Origin: a virus | Strand: one strand, 5' to 3' | Length of the DNA stretch: 54,913 bases | Virus record (IMG/VR): IMGVR_UViG_3300044695_005573 | Span: 1 to 54,913 of that record | Part shown: positions 28,774 through 36,435 of the stretch, one piece after another | Position numbering within the stretch: the first letter of the stretch is position 1 | Layout: every line of letters begins with the position of its first letter | The notes under the pieces: generated by a model | The model's database searches: none | Told to the model about the DNA's origin: nothing | Seen by the model: the letters and a program-made list of their open reading frames with translations, nothing else | Position numbers and translations under genes: made by a program

Positions 28774-29200
28774 TTTCTTTCTTCCTGTTAGCCTCAATGC
28801 GGGCGAGGAGCTCCGCTTCCTTATGCGTCTTGTCAAAGAGCTCGTCGATAAGCGGGCGTAGGATGGACCCCATGCCAGCCTTGTAGAACTTCTGGAGTTC
28901 CTTGATCTTCTGGTAGGTCTCCAGATGGATCATGATCGACTTGAACTTTGTGCCCTTGCGCTTTTCGGGCGAATAGCGGCCGGGGTAGCGGTACAGGCGC
29001 CTGCGCCGGTACTTCCAGACATAAGCTTTTAGCTTATCGAGCTTTTCTCTTGCCCCTTCGTCTCCGTTTTCCACGCGTTCAGTTAAGCGCTTAACCCCAA
29101 TGCGTGGAAAGCGCTTGTTGAAGTCGTCGTAACTCAGGTTGGTCCACTTCAGACCTTTCGGCAAAACACTGGTGTCGCCTTTTTTCTTGCGGCTAGGCAT
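28727..29200 (-). CDS. Basic protein, possible ribbon-helix-helix regulator
   Basis: 157 aa from ATG 29200 behind AAAGGAGAACCGT. It begins MPSRKKKGDTSVLPKGLKWT. The region KSIMIHLETYQKIKELQKFY (about 99-118) followed by a helix and a turn is like a ribbon-helix-helix DNA-binding core. The first half carries many Arg/Lys residues (WKYRRRRLYRYPGRY). It is first in its operon, with its own promoter. An early transcription regulator is possible; this is inference. Confidence 0.55.
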   Translation of the reverse strand: MPSRKKKGDTSVLPKGLKWTNLSYDDFNKRFPRIGVKRLTERVENGDEGAREKLDKLKAYVWKYRRRRLYRYPGRYSPEKRKGTKFKSIMIHLETYQKIKELQKFYKAGMGSILRPLIDELFDKTHKEAELLARIEANRKKESETSDTVKPKRRTHF

Positions 29201-29223
29201 ACGGTTCTCCTTTCTTGTCCTCG

Positions 29224-29252
29224 ACTCTACGCGTTCGATACCCGAAACGCAA
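29224..29252 (-). promoter_or_regulatory. Promoter of the small-gene operon after polA
   Basis: TTGCGT (29247-29252), 17-bp spacer, TAGAGT (29224-29229), then GAGGACAAGAAAGGAG. The -35 directly follows the polymerase stop at 29253. Confidence 0.68.
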
Positions 29253-31121
29253 CTACTCTTTTGCCTCGCCCCATGAGGGCCCGATCTCCACATCCACCCG
29301 GGAGGGGACCTCGAGGGAGACGGCTTGGGCCATGATCCGTGCGGCTTCTTCCGCTTCGGACCGATCGTTCACGCTGACCGCTATTTCGTCGTGCACTTGC
29401 AGGAGGAGGCGGAACCCGGCCTTGTTGAGGGCGACCATGGCGGCCTTGGTCTGGTCGGCGGCGGACCCTTGGATGAGGCGGTTGAGGCCCTTGTAGGTCA
29501 TCGCACGTTTGATCCGTGGTCCGTATTCCACGACCGCTTGCTCGCGCGGGAGGGCCTTGTTGATGCCGTATTCGACGGGTTCCCAGAGGGGGAAGCGGCA
29601 CTTTCGGCCGAGGAGCGTACGGATCGAGCCCCCGGAGGCCGGGTGTTCGATGCGCTTCATGACGGAGTTTACGGTGCCCTTCAGGAACGGGACGTTCATG
29701 TGGAAGCTGTTGATGAGCTCTGCGGCCTCGTCGAGGGGCAGGTCGAGGGAGTTGGCGAGCTTTTGCTTGCCCATCCCGTACATCAGCCCGAGTCCGATTG
29801 TCTTGGCGGCCTTGCGCTGGATCCCCGCCATATCTGCCACCATTTGGTGGAAGTCGGTATCTGGGTTGTTGCGATATGCGTCTGCCATGCGTTCCGCTCC
29901 CGGGAGGTCGAGTAGGGTGGCATAGTGGACGAGAAGCCGAGGCTCCTGTGAGCTGAAGTCATTGGCCGCCCAGAGCTGTCCTTCTTCGGGGAGGAAAAGC
30001 GAGCGAACCATCGGACCGATGATTTCATGACGCGCGGGTACCTGTTGTAGGTTGGGGTTGTTCATGGAGAGGCGCCCGGTGACGGTTCCGCCGTCTTCGG
30101 AGCGCATCTGGTTGATATGCGGGTGGATGCGCCCGTCGGCGGCGCTGTGCTTGAGATAGGGCTCGAGGAAGGTGCCGTGGGTCTTGTTGAACTCACGGGC
30201 TTCGATGATGAGCTTGGCGATCTCGTGCTCATGGCCGTCGAGGAAGCTTTTTGTGAAGCTCGGCAGGCCGGTGGTGGTCTTGGGGTAGGGGATCCCGAGC
30301 TTGTCAAAGGCCTTGGCGATGCTGGCCGCGGCCCATATGTCAACTTTTTCGCCAGAAATTAACTTGATCTGCTTAATGTGTTCGTTTTCTTTACGCTTAA
30401 AGTCAGCGATGAGTTGCTCGCACTTGTCGCGGTTGAAACGGATGCCCTGAAAGGTGAGGTCGATCAGCACCGGCAGCAGCTCGGTTTCGAGGGTGAAGAT
30501 GGACTCGACTTCGTCCTTACGGAGAAGCGCCTTCAGGTGATGCCAGAGCTTGAGCGTGAGCGCCGCGTCCTGTTCGGCGTACTCGCCGACGTACATCGCC
30601 GGCAGTTTCCAGAGCTCCTTCTTGGCGTGCACGCCGAAGTCGGAGGCGGCGTCCTTCAGGCCCTGCTCGGACTTGACCTCCTTGAGGTAGTCAAAGCCGA
30701 GGCTGTTGAGGGCGTAGCTGAAGCGGTTCTCATCGATGAGGGGCGCCGCGAGCATGGTGTCGTAGACGGTGCCGTTGACCTTGAACCCGGATGCCCGCAG
30801 CCAGCCGAGATCGTAGGCGGCGTTGTGCATGACCTTGTCGCACGGCAGCTCGAGGACTTTCTTCATCCAGCGGTTGACGATGCGTTCGTCGAGGTTGCCC
30901 CCGCCCTGATGGGCGATCGGGAAGTAGCCCTTCCATCCGTCTACCGCGACCGCATAGCCGACGATGTAGCCGTCCTTGCGGGGCCATCCTGGCCCCATCG
31001 AATCCATGTGGGGGTCACACGTTTCAAGGTCGATCGCAATCTCCGTTGCGGAGGAGAGGTCTGGGAAACTGGCGGGCGGAACCCACTCGGAGGGTCGCTC
31101 GAACATAGGCATGGTCTTCAA
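29253..31121 (-). CDS. polA: Family A DNA polymerase with 3'-5' exonuclease
   Basis: 622 aa, no 5'-3' exonuclease domain. Exonuclease motifs: AIDLETCD (D31, E33), HNAAYD (99-104), and YAEQD (181-185). Polymerase motif A ANDFSSQEPR (D388), O-helix QRKAAKTIGLGLMYGMG (R436, K440, Y448), motif C LQVHDEI (H577, D578, E579). The position equal to E. coli Pol I Phe762 is Leu444. Replicates the phage genome. Its ATG overlaps the helicase stop (ATGA). Leu at this site has been linked to altered fidelity and speed and to slower or temperate-like phages. Start is secure by coupling. Confidence 0.96.
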   Translation of the reverse strand: MKTMPMFERPSEWVPPASFPDLSSATEIAIDLETCDPHMDSMGPGWPRKDGYIVGYAVAVDGWKGYFPIAHQGGGNLDERIVNRWMKKVLELPCDKVMHNAAYDLGWLRASGFKVNGTVYDTMLAAPLIDENRFSYALNSLGFDYLKEVKSEQGLKDAASDFGVHAKKELWKLPAMYVGEYAEQDAALTLKLWHHLKALLRKDEVESIFTLETELLPVLIDLTFQGIRFNRDKCEQLIADFKRKENEHIKQIKLISGEKVDIWAAASIAKAFDKLGIPYPKTTTGLPSFTKSFLDGHEHEIAKLIIEAREFNKTHGTFLEPYLKHSAADGRIHPHINQMRSEDGGTVTGRLSMNNPNLQQVPARHEIIGPMVRSLFLPEEGQLWAANDFSSQEPRLLVHYATLLDLPGAERMADAYRNNPDTDFHQMVADMAGIQRKAAKTIGLGLMYGMGKQKLANSLDLPLDEAAELINSFHMNVPFLKGTVNSVMKRIEHPASGGSIRTLLGRKCRFPLWEPVEYGINKALPREQAVVEYGPRIKRAMTYKGLNRLIQGSAADQTKAAMVALNKAGFRLLLQVHDEIAVSVNDRSEAEEAARIMAQAVSLEVPSRVDVEIGPSWGEAKE

Positions 31122-32617
31122 AGTCTGAACCCCTTGTAAGAATTCTTGGGTAGAACGAAGTGTAAGGATTGCTTGGCGCGAGTAATACCGACATAGAGCA
31201 GCCGGTTGATGTCGTCGGAGTTCTTGTCGTACTCCTGCGCGAACTTGGTAGAGAGGTCGCCGATGAGGAGGACATTGTCCGCCTCGCCGCCCTTCGCCCC
31301 GTGGATCGTGGAGAGCTTGATCGGCACCTTGCCCGTGATCTTCACGCCGCGGCGTAGGAGCGCGATGAGGTAGTTGCGCTTGTCCTCGGCGATCTTCGTC
31401 AGCGCCTCGTGCCAGATCGCATCGGTCAGTAGGCCGTGGTCCTTGGTCAGCGAGGCGTGTGTATAGGCTATATCTACGCTTGCCGTTTTCAGCCCCTTAT
31501 GTCCGCGTTTGACGGCGCTGGGGTCGAGGAACTTGTATATGGTTTTGACTGTCTCGAAAGGTATCTCCCCACCTTTTCGTAAGCGTTCCCAGCCGATGAC
31601 GGCGGAGAGGACGGACTCGGGGATGCTCCGTTGTCCGTGGCGCTCGAAGAGCAGGCCTTGGGATTTGATCCACTCGTGCATATCGGTGAGCATGTAGTTT
31701 GCGGCGGCGAGCACGAGCCATTCGCCCTTGGTGATATCGACGTGGTGGAAGTCGTTGTAATAGGCGATCGCGCCGCCTTCGGTGCGGGGCTTCCAGATTT
31801 TAGGCTGGCGCTTACGGATACGGTTTACGACCTGATCGGCGAGCGCGTGGATCTTGGAGGGGACGCGGTAGGATTGATCGAGGACTTTGACCTGGCCTTC
31901 CAGTGTCAGGAAGGAGTCGACATCGGCTCCAGCCCATGTGTAGACCGCTTGGTCGTCATCGCCGGCGATGTAGGTATGTTCGGCGCGTTCAATCAGCTCC
32001 TTGACGAGCCGCCACTGTAGCTGGGAGAGGTCCTGCGCTTCGTCGATGATGAGTGTTTTTAGCGACGGAAGTCTGTCAGGATCATCTAGGACTCTTTCCA
32101 GCAAGTCCGTAAAATCGAGAAGTCCGCGGGATGCCTTGTAATGTCTATACGCTCTGTCAACGTACTCGAAGTGGTGCCACTCGATCGCCATGCGGCTTTC
32201 GTTGTAGTGCTGGCGAAGATCCTTGCCCTTGATCCGCGCGATATTGACCTCGTTCAGGATGGGGTGGTCCGCCTTAATGGCAAACTCCTCTTCACCCTTC
32301 TCCACTCCCAACTCAATCCCCGCCTCTTTAGCGAACTCTGCGTAGTGTTCGGGGCCCATCATGTCCTTGCTGGTGATGCCGAGACAGCGATAAGCGAGCG
32401 AGTGCAGGGTACGGAACCACGGGAAGTCTAGGTCCGGGTTCAGCGCAGGGAACTTCTGGATCGCGCGGTCACGGGCCTCGGTCGCGGCCTTGCGGGTGAA
32501 CGCAAAGTAGCCGATCTGCGTCGGATGGATATCCTCCGCAAGTTCGTTTTGCACCACCGAGAGCAGGTAGGTCGTCTTGCCTGCACCGGGGGGACCGAAG
32601 ACCTTCTCGACGCTCAT
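31118..32617 (-). CDS. UvrD/Rep-like SF1 helicase
   Basis: 499 aa. Walker A FGPPGAGKTT (7-16), TLIIDEAQDLS (Walker B, motif II), GDDDQAVYTWAGAD (motif III), then STIHGAKGGEADNVLLIGDL and YVGITRAKQSLHF (motifs V and VI). This is smaller than bacterial UvrD (about 720 aa), as in many phages. It unwinds DNA 3' to 5' and likely works with the polymerase it overlaps. Located between the short 58-aa gene and polA. Confidence 0.93.
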   Translation of the reverse strand: MSVEKVFGPPGAGKTTYLLSVVQNELAEDIHPTQIGYFAFTRKAATEARDRAIQKFPALNPDLDFPWFRTLHSLAYRCLGITSKDMMGPEHYAEFAKEAGIELGVEKGEEEFAIKADHPILNEVNIARIKGKDLRQHYNESRMAIEWHHFEYVDRAYRHYKASRGLLDFTDLLERVLDDPDRLPSLKTLIIDEAQDLSQLQWRLVKELIERAEHTYIAGDDDQAVYTWAGADVDSFLTLEGQVKVLDQSYRVPSKIHALADQVVNRIRKRQPKIWKPRTEGGAIAYYNDFHHVDITKGEWLVLAAANYMLTDMHEWIKSQGLLFERHGQRSIPESVLSAVIGWERLRKGGEIPFETVKTIYKFLDPSAVKRGHKGLKTASVDIAYTHASLTKDHGLLTDAIWHEALTKIAEDKRNYLIALLRRGVKITGKVPIKLSTIHGAKGGEADNVLLIGDLSTKFAQEYDKNSDDINRLLYVGITRAKQSLHFVLPKNSYKGFRL

Positions 32618-32790
32618 GGCTCGATGGGCAATGTTGGGTAGTAAGGGGCAATTTGTATAGCGAACTGCTCGGGCTGTTCGGCCTGCTTGTCCTGTGCGTC
32701 TCGATAATCGTCGTATACGCCGACGATCGACACCGGGTGATCCGGTTTGATCCAGTACACGACGAACACCATGAGTTGATGGTTATGCAT
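32614..32790 (-). CDS. Very small hypothetical protein, 58 aa
   Basis: Start set at ATG 32790, overlapping the last 8 nt of the upstream gene. It begins MHNHQLMVFVVYWIKPDHPV and continues with SIVGVYDDYRDAQDKQAEQP, an apparent alpha/beta fold ending in Pro-rich residues. ATGA-type overlap with the helicase. Function unknown; position ties it to the replication operon. Confidence 0.6.
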   Translation of the reverse strand: MHNHQLMVFVVYWIKPDHPVSIVGVYDDYRDAQDKQAEQPEQFAIQIAPYYPTLPIEP

Positions 32791-33082
32791 CGCCGTCTCT
32801 TGTAAGTTCTTCTTCCGCGGCAAGGATCTCTTCGACTCGATCCATCGCACACGGCCATACGATGATGGGAGTGGTTTCGCCGACATAGGCGCCCTCGATG
32901 TTGTAGCTGATGTACTCCTCTGCCTCGTCCAGGGAGAGCCCGGACTCGTGCATGAGGATGGTGACGATGGCATCGCCGTCGTAGATCAGCGTGTCGATGC
33001 GGCGTGCACCGCCGCCTTCTGCTCGCTGCCACACAGTTGCTATGCCGACTAGTGCACTGTCAAAGCCGTCTATCTTGAGCAT
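32783..33082 (-). CDS. Small conserved protein, paralogue of the gene at 26960
   Basis: 99 aa beginning MLKIDGFDSALVGIATVWQR. The block LDEAEEYISYNIEGAYVGET followed by TPIIVW matches the 80-aa gene at 26960-27202. The ending is acidic (AAEEELTRDGDA). This family is frequent in phage replication regions; the role is unknown. The start shares one base with the primase stop. Confidence 0.72.
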   Translation of the reverse strand: MLKIDGFDSALVGIATVWQRAEGGGARRIDTLIYDGDAIVTILMHESGLSLDEAEEYISYNIEGAYVGETTPIIVWPCAMDRVEEILAAEEELTRDGDA

Positions 33083-34614
33083 CAGAATGGACTCCTGCTT
33101 TTCTTCTGTTCAGGGGTGTCAAACGGGGAATCTTGCCGCTCGAAGCGGGGGATGCGCCAGCACCGCGTCGCGCGGTTCTTGAGGAAAAGACTGATTGGCT
33201 CGCCGCCGATGTCGCGCATGCGCTGTGCCATTTTTGGCAGAGTCATGCCCTTGAAGTTGTTGCGCGTGAGGTGTGCCTCGAGGTCCTTCATGCGGAAATA
33301 TGTGCGGCCTTCCTCGTCGTTGGTCCACGGCCGGCCGAGCAGAATCTCGTCCCGATCGAGGGCCTGCTGCAAGTGTGTGCAGAACTCCTCGAGGAGGTCG
33401 TTGAAGCGGCCCGTGACGGTGGTGTCTTCACTCGCGACCGTGATCTGCTCCGTCTCAACCATCTCGGTGAGCAGTGCGTTCAGGAGCTGTTCCCAGTCGG
33501 GCTTCTTCACCGCCGGGGGCAACAGGTTGAGCTTCTCGACGCAAGACTTCTGGAAGGCCATCTGGTTGAACAGGCTCTCAGTGTCAAGCTCGATGCGCTT
33601 GCCGTTGACGTCGAGAAACCAAAGTGGCGGTTCGCTCGCGTACTTCGAGAGCGCAGAGAGCTGCGGGGAGTCTGGCCCGTGGGCCCCGATCCCAAACTTG
33701 CGAGTCCTGCACAGGCCGCTATTGCAGAAGCTATTGAGCGGCGCGTCTTTGCACTTGTACCGATACTCCTTCTTATTGATCTGTTTGATCAACATCTGCA
33801 CTTCGTTGTTCGGAAGCGGAGGGCTCACGTACTTGTAGTTGTACTCGACGATCAGGTTGTCCCACGTCGCCGGGTGCGCGCGCTTGAGGTACAGGCCGAT
33901 GTTGAAAAGCGCGTTGTTCCGTGTGCCCTCGGGCACGCCTTGTGCGCAGATAGCCTGTAGGCATGGTGGGCCGTCCTTGATCGGTGATTCAGGGGCCTTG
34001 GGCTCCTCTGGAAACTTCAGGTCCGGGTCCTGTACGAACTGGTCGTACAGGGTGTAGAACTCTTCAAGGGAGGCGGCCTTCCCGTCGTCATTGAAGGCGT
34101 AACGCATGGTGTCGTCGCCGCCGAAATACGGGAGGTTCAGGAAGTTGCCTGTGTCCCCGCGCTCGACGAGGATTTCGGCCTGTTTCGGGAAGATCTCGCG
34201 ACCGGCCTCGCCAAGGAGCGCCGCGGAGGCCTTCAGGTAACGCTGCATCGAGGCAGCGGGGATCGGTTCCTTGACGAATAGGAACACGTGTGCCCCGCCT
34301 GACTTGCTGCGGCACACGACAAGGGGCAGCTCAAGGCTGCGTATCTTCTTGATCAGCCCTGCGTGATCGAGAGGGTACTGATCAATATCAATGCATCCCC
34401 AAATGCAGGAGTTATCTGCGCGGATGGGGATGATGCCCAGAGAAGGCTCCACGCCTTCAAGGTGCTTCTGCCAGAGATCATCAGTTGGCGGCTTACGAAC
34501 GACAACGGCTTTGCCGGCTTGCTTGCCATTACCCTTGTCGCCCTCGATCCTGTAAGTCCCATAGGCGATGTCTAAGCCCAGAAATATCGCCTTGAACCTT
34601 GTGATGTCGGTCAT
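33082..34614 (-). CDS. DNA primase of the archaeo-eukaryotic (PrimPol) type
   Basis: 510 aa. Catalytic DxD in WGCIDIDQY (D76, D78), then CRSKSGGAHVFLF with the conserved SGGAH (105-109), characteristic of AEP primases of the TOTE/PrimPol kind. A C-terminal domain (about 225-315) has PEGTRNNALFNIGLYLKRAH and Cys residues in CKDAPLNSFCNSGLCRTRKF, likely metal-binding. Synthesises primers for replication; some relatives also polymerise DNA. Between the SSB-like gene and small genes upstream of the helicase. Confidence 0.88.
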   Translation of the reverse strand: MTDITRFKAIFLGLDIAYGTYRIEGDKGNGKQAGKAVVVRKPPTDDLWQKHLEGVEPSLGIIPIRADNSCIWGCIDIDQYPLDHAGLIKKIRSLELPLVVCRSKSGGAHVFLFVKEPIPAASMQRYLKASAALLGEAGREIFPKQAEILVERGDTGNFLNLPYFGGDDTMRYAFNDDGKAASLEEFYTLYDQFVQDPDLKFPEEPKAPESPIKDGPPCLQAICAQGVPEGTRNNALFNIGLYLKRAHPATWDNLIVEYNYKYVSPPLPNNEVQMLIKQINKKEYRYKCKDAPLNSFCNSGLCRTRKFGIGAHGPDSPQLSALSKYASEPPLWFLDVNGKRIELDTESLFNQMAFQKSCVEKLNLLPPAVKKPDWEQLLNALLTEMVETEQITVASEDTTVTGRFNDLLEEFCTHLQQALDRDEILLGRPWTNDEEGRTYFRMKDLEAHLTRNNFKGMTLPKMAQRMRDIGGEPISLFLKNRATRCWRIPRFERQDSPFDTPEQKKSRSPF

Positions 34615-34689
34615 TTCTGCTTTCTCGAAAGAAGGGGCCTACTCGCAGTGAGTGGGGGGAAATGGCACTGCTTTCGGCCCCAGGAAACA

Positions 34690-35463
34690 TCAGAACGGTG
34701 CGGAACCCGAGGATGCCTCACCGTCGCTATCGTGCTTGGTCTTCACCGCACCGGAAGACACCGATGCCGCGAAGCTCTTACAAATAGCGTAAATGCTCTC
34801 GTCTTCGACAGTACCGATGCGCTCGACTTCCCAGCCGAACCACTTACCCTTGTCGTTCGACTCAGGCTGCGTGGACAGGCGGTACATCTGGCTGTACATC
34901 GGGGGCGTGAACAGACCGTTCTTGCCCTGAAGCTTAACCGCTTGCATCATGCTATTCCACTTGCGGCTCTTCTTGAGCTGCGTGGACTTCATGACCACAA
35001 GCGCCGGGGACGGGGTGCCATCCGCGTCAACGATCATGACGTAGTGGTTAGCCGTGTTCTCGATGTAGTTGCCGTTGTCGAGGTAGTCCTTGTTGTCACC
35101 GGGCTCCCGATGAGTCCTGGACAGGATGTCGCTGGTAGCCGGGTAAATATGGAGCGGCGCTCCAGATCCGCTACCCCGCGGAGCCCACTCGATGTACTGG
35201 CGCACATAGGCGCACGGCACAACTGTGATGCCCTTTTTGCCGTCATAAAGCTGATTCGTTACCGTATTCAGGATCATGCCGGGCAATGCGCCGTCGAGCT
35301 CGCCCACTTCCGGCGAGGTGTTCGTCAACAGTCGCAGGAAGGGCAGGGCGAAGTCGTCCTGATTCATCCCGGAGAAGCTGCTGCCGGCATCCTCCTCGAA
35401 AGCCGAGGCGATCGCCAAAGCGGTGGAGGATTGGGGCTTTTCTGCAAGTGCTGTTTTAGCCAT
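34690..35463 (-). CDS. Single-stranded DNA-binding-like protein
   Basis: 257 aa from ATG 35463. The N-terminal part is a Met/Phe/Leu-rich region (NQDDFALPFLRLLTNTSPEV). The middle carries KDYLDNGNYIENTANHYVMI, ALVVMKSTQLKKSRKWNSMM and LFTPPMYSQMYRLST, a block I know from phage SSB-type proteins. The C-terminus is acidic and ends in Phe (HDSDGEASSGSAPF), as in SSBs whose tail recruits partners. Between the 183-aa coiled-coil gene and the primase. Function by pattern and context. Confidence 0.75.
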   Translation of the reverse strand: MAKTALAEKPQSSTALAIASAFEEDAGSSFSGMNQDDFALPFLRLLTNTSPEVGELDGALPGMILNTVTNQLYDGKKGITVVPCAYVRQYIEWAPRGSGSGAPLHIYPATSDILSRTHREPGDNKDYLDNGNYIENTANHYVMIVDADGTPSPALVVMKSTQLKKSRKWNSMMQAVKLQGKNGLFTPPMYSQMYRLSTQPESNDKGKWFGWEVERIGTVEDESIYAICKSFAASVSSGAVKTKHDSDGEASSGSAPF

Positions 35464-35476
35464 GGTTCGTAGTCCT

Positions 35477-36028
35477 TTATGATTTGATCGAGGCCTTTTT
35501 ACCGATGTACGCGCCGAAGAGTTCCATGGGGAACTGCTCGCCACGTGTCACCCGCTCCTTGACCCAGGCCTTGAGGGTCGAGGGTTCGATTTTCTCGGAC
35601 TGCTCGACAGGGAAACCCTGCTGACCAAGCATCCCGAGGAGACGGTTGCACAGCTCGTCTTCGCCACGCCCAAAGCGCACGCTGACGGTGTTCTTAATGA
35701 TGTCGTCAAAGCCGTGGTCCCTGAGCCATTGGAAGGCTTCGGCACGCCGGGCTTCACTGATCGAGGCGCTGTAGAAGGGCTTTATGTCGATCGAGCTGCC
35801 GTCATCCATACGGAACGACGTCATGCCGAGCTCCGAAAGCGCTTCCGGGATCGTCTCCTCGGTCAGCTTGCGGTATTGCTCTTTGTGCCCTTTAAGGACG
35901 TCTTCCGCATCGCTGATCTGCTTTTCCAGCGACTTGGCGCGACGGGCCAATGCGGCAATGCCACTGATCTGGTCGTCTTCGACCTTCAGGGCGTCCGCTT
36001 CGTTTTCAAACAAGCTCGTAAGGTTCAT
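35477..36028 (-). CDS. Conserved coiled-coil early protein, 183 aa
   Basis: Start set at ATG 36028. It begins MNLTSLFENEADALKVEDDQ, has a long charged coiled coil (ISGIAALARRAKSLEKQISD then AEDVLKGHKEQYRKLTEETI), and continues with a MTSFRMDDGSSIDIKPFY strand region. Its size and coiled coil recall Gam-type proteins that shield DNA ends, but key residues cannot be judged by eye. Located directly upstream of the SSB-like gene, which fits a DNA-end or recombination role. Confidence 0.65.
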   Translation of the reverse strand: MNLTSLFENEADALKVEDDQISGIAALARRAKSLEKQISDAEDVLKGHKEQYRKLTEETIPEALSELGMTSFRMDDGSSIDIKPFYSASISEARRAEAFQWLRDHGFDDIIKNTVSVRFGRGEDELCNRLLGMLGQQGFPVEQSEKIEPSTLKAWVKERVTRGEQFPMELFGAYIGKKASIKS

Positions 36029-36350
36029 CAGATTCTCCTTTCTTGAAAAGATCAACCTCGAGGGGGATGTAGCGGCGTTCCCGCTTGTCCCACTTGAGGC
36101 ACTTGAAGCGTCCATTGTTCTTGAACGCTGCCACCGCACAACAGATTCCTATTGCCGATGGATCGCCGATCAACAACAAATAGTCGTTGTCGGTGAATTT
36201 GTCCAGCTTACGCTGGATGCGACGTACCGTCGGTACGACAGAAAACGCAATCTGCGCGTTAGGCGGCAGGATTGTGTCGATTTGGCCGTAATCCTGAGCA
36301 CTTGCAATGTTGTGCTGCAAGGTCTCGGAAACGACGTACACTTTAGGCAC
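36006..36350 (-). CDS. Conserved phage protein, 114 aa, GTG start
   Basis: GTG at 36350 lies 9 nt after AAGGAG and gives VPKVYVVSETLQHNIASAQD. The core LPPNAQIAFSVVPTVRRIQR, DYLLLIGDPSAIGICCAVAA and NNGRFKCLKWDKRERRYIPL is a frequent phage pattern of unknown function. First gene of the early block behind the promoter at 36383-36411. It may regulate early expression; not known. Confidence 0.75.
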   Translation of the reverse strand: MPKVYVVSETLQHNIASAQDYGQIDTILPPNAQIAFSVVPTVRRIQRKLDKFTDNDYLLLIGDPSAIGICCAVAAFKNNGRFKCLKWDKRERRYIPLEVDLFKKGESDEPYELV

Positions 36351-36382
36351 GGGGCAGTTCTCCTTTCTCAAGTTCTGGGACT

Positions 36383-36411
36383 AGTGTAGACTCGCGCTTC
36401 AGGGATTGCAA
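36383..36411 (-). promoter_or_regulatory. Promoter of the early block
   Basis: TTGCAA (36406-36411), 17-bp spacer, TACACT (36383-36388), then GAGAAAGGAG. It faces left, away from the SNF2 helicase gene that starts at 36436, so the region is divergent. Confidence 0.72.
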
Positions 36412-36435
36412 GCCCTGTCAGAAAGCGAGATCAAC

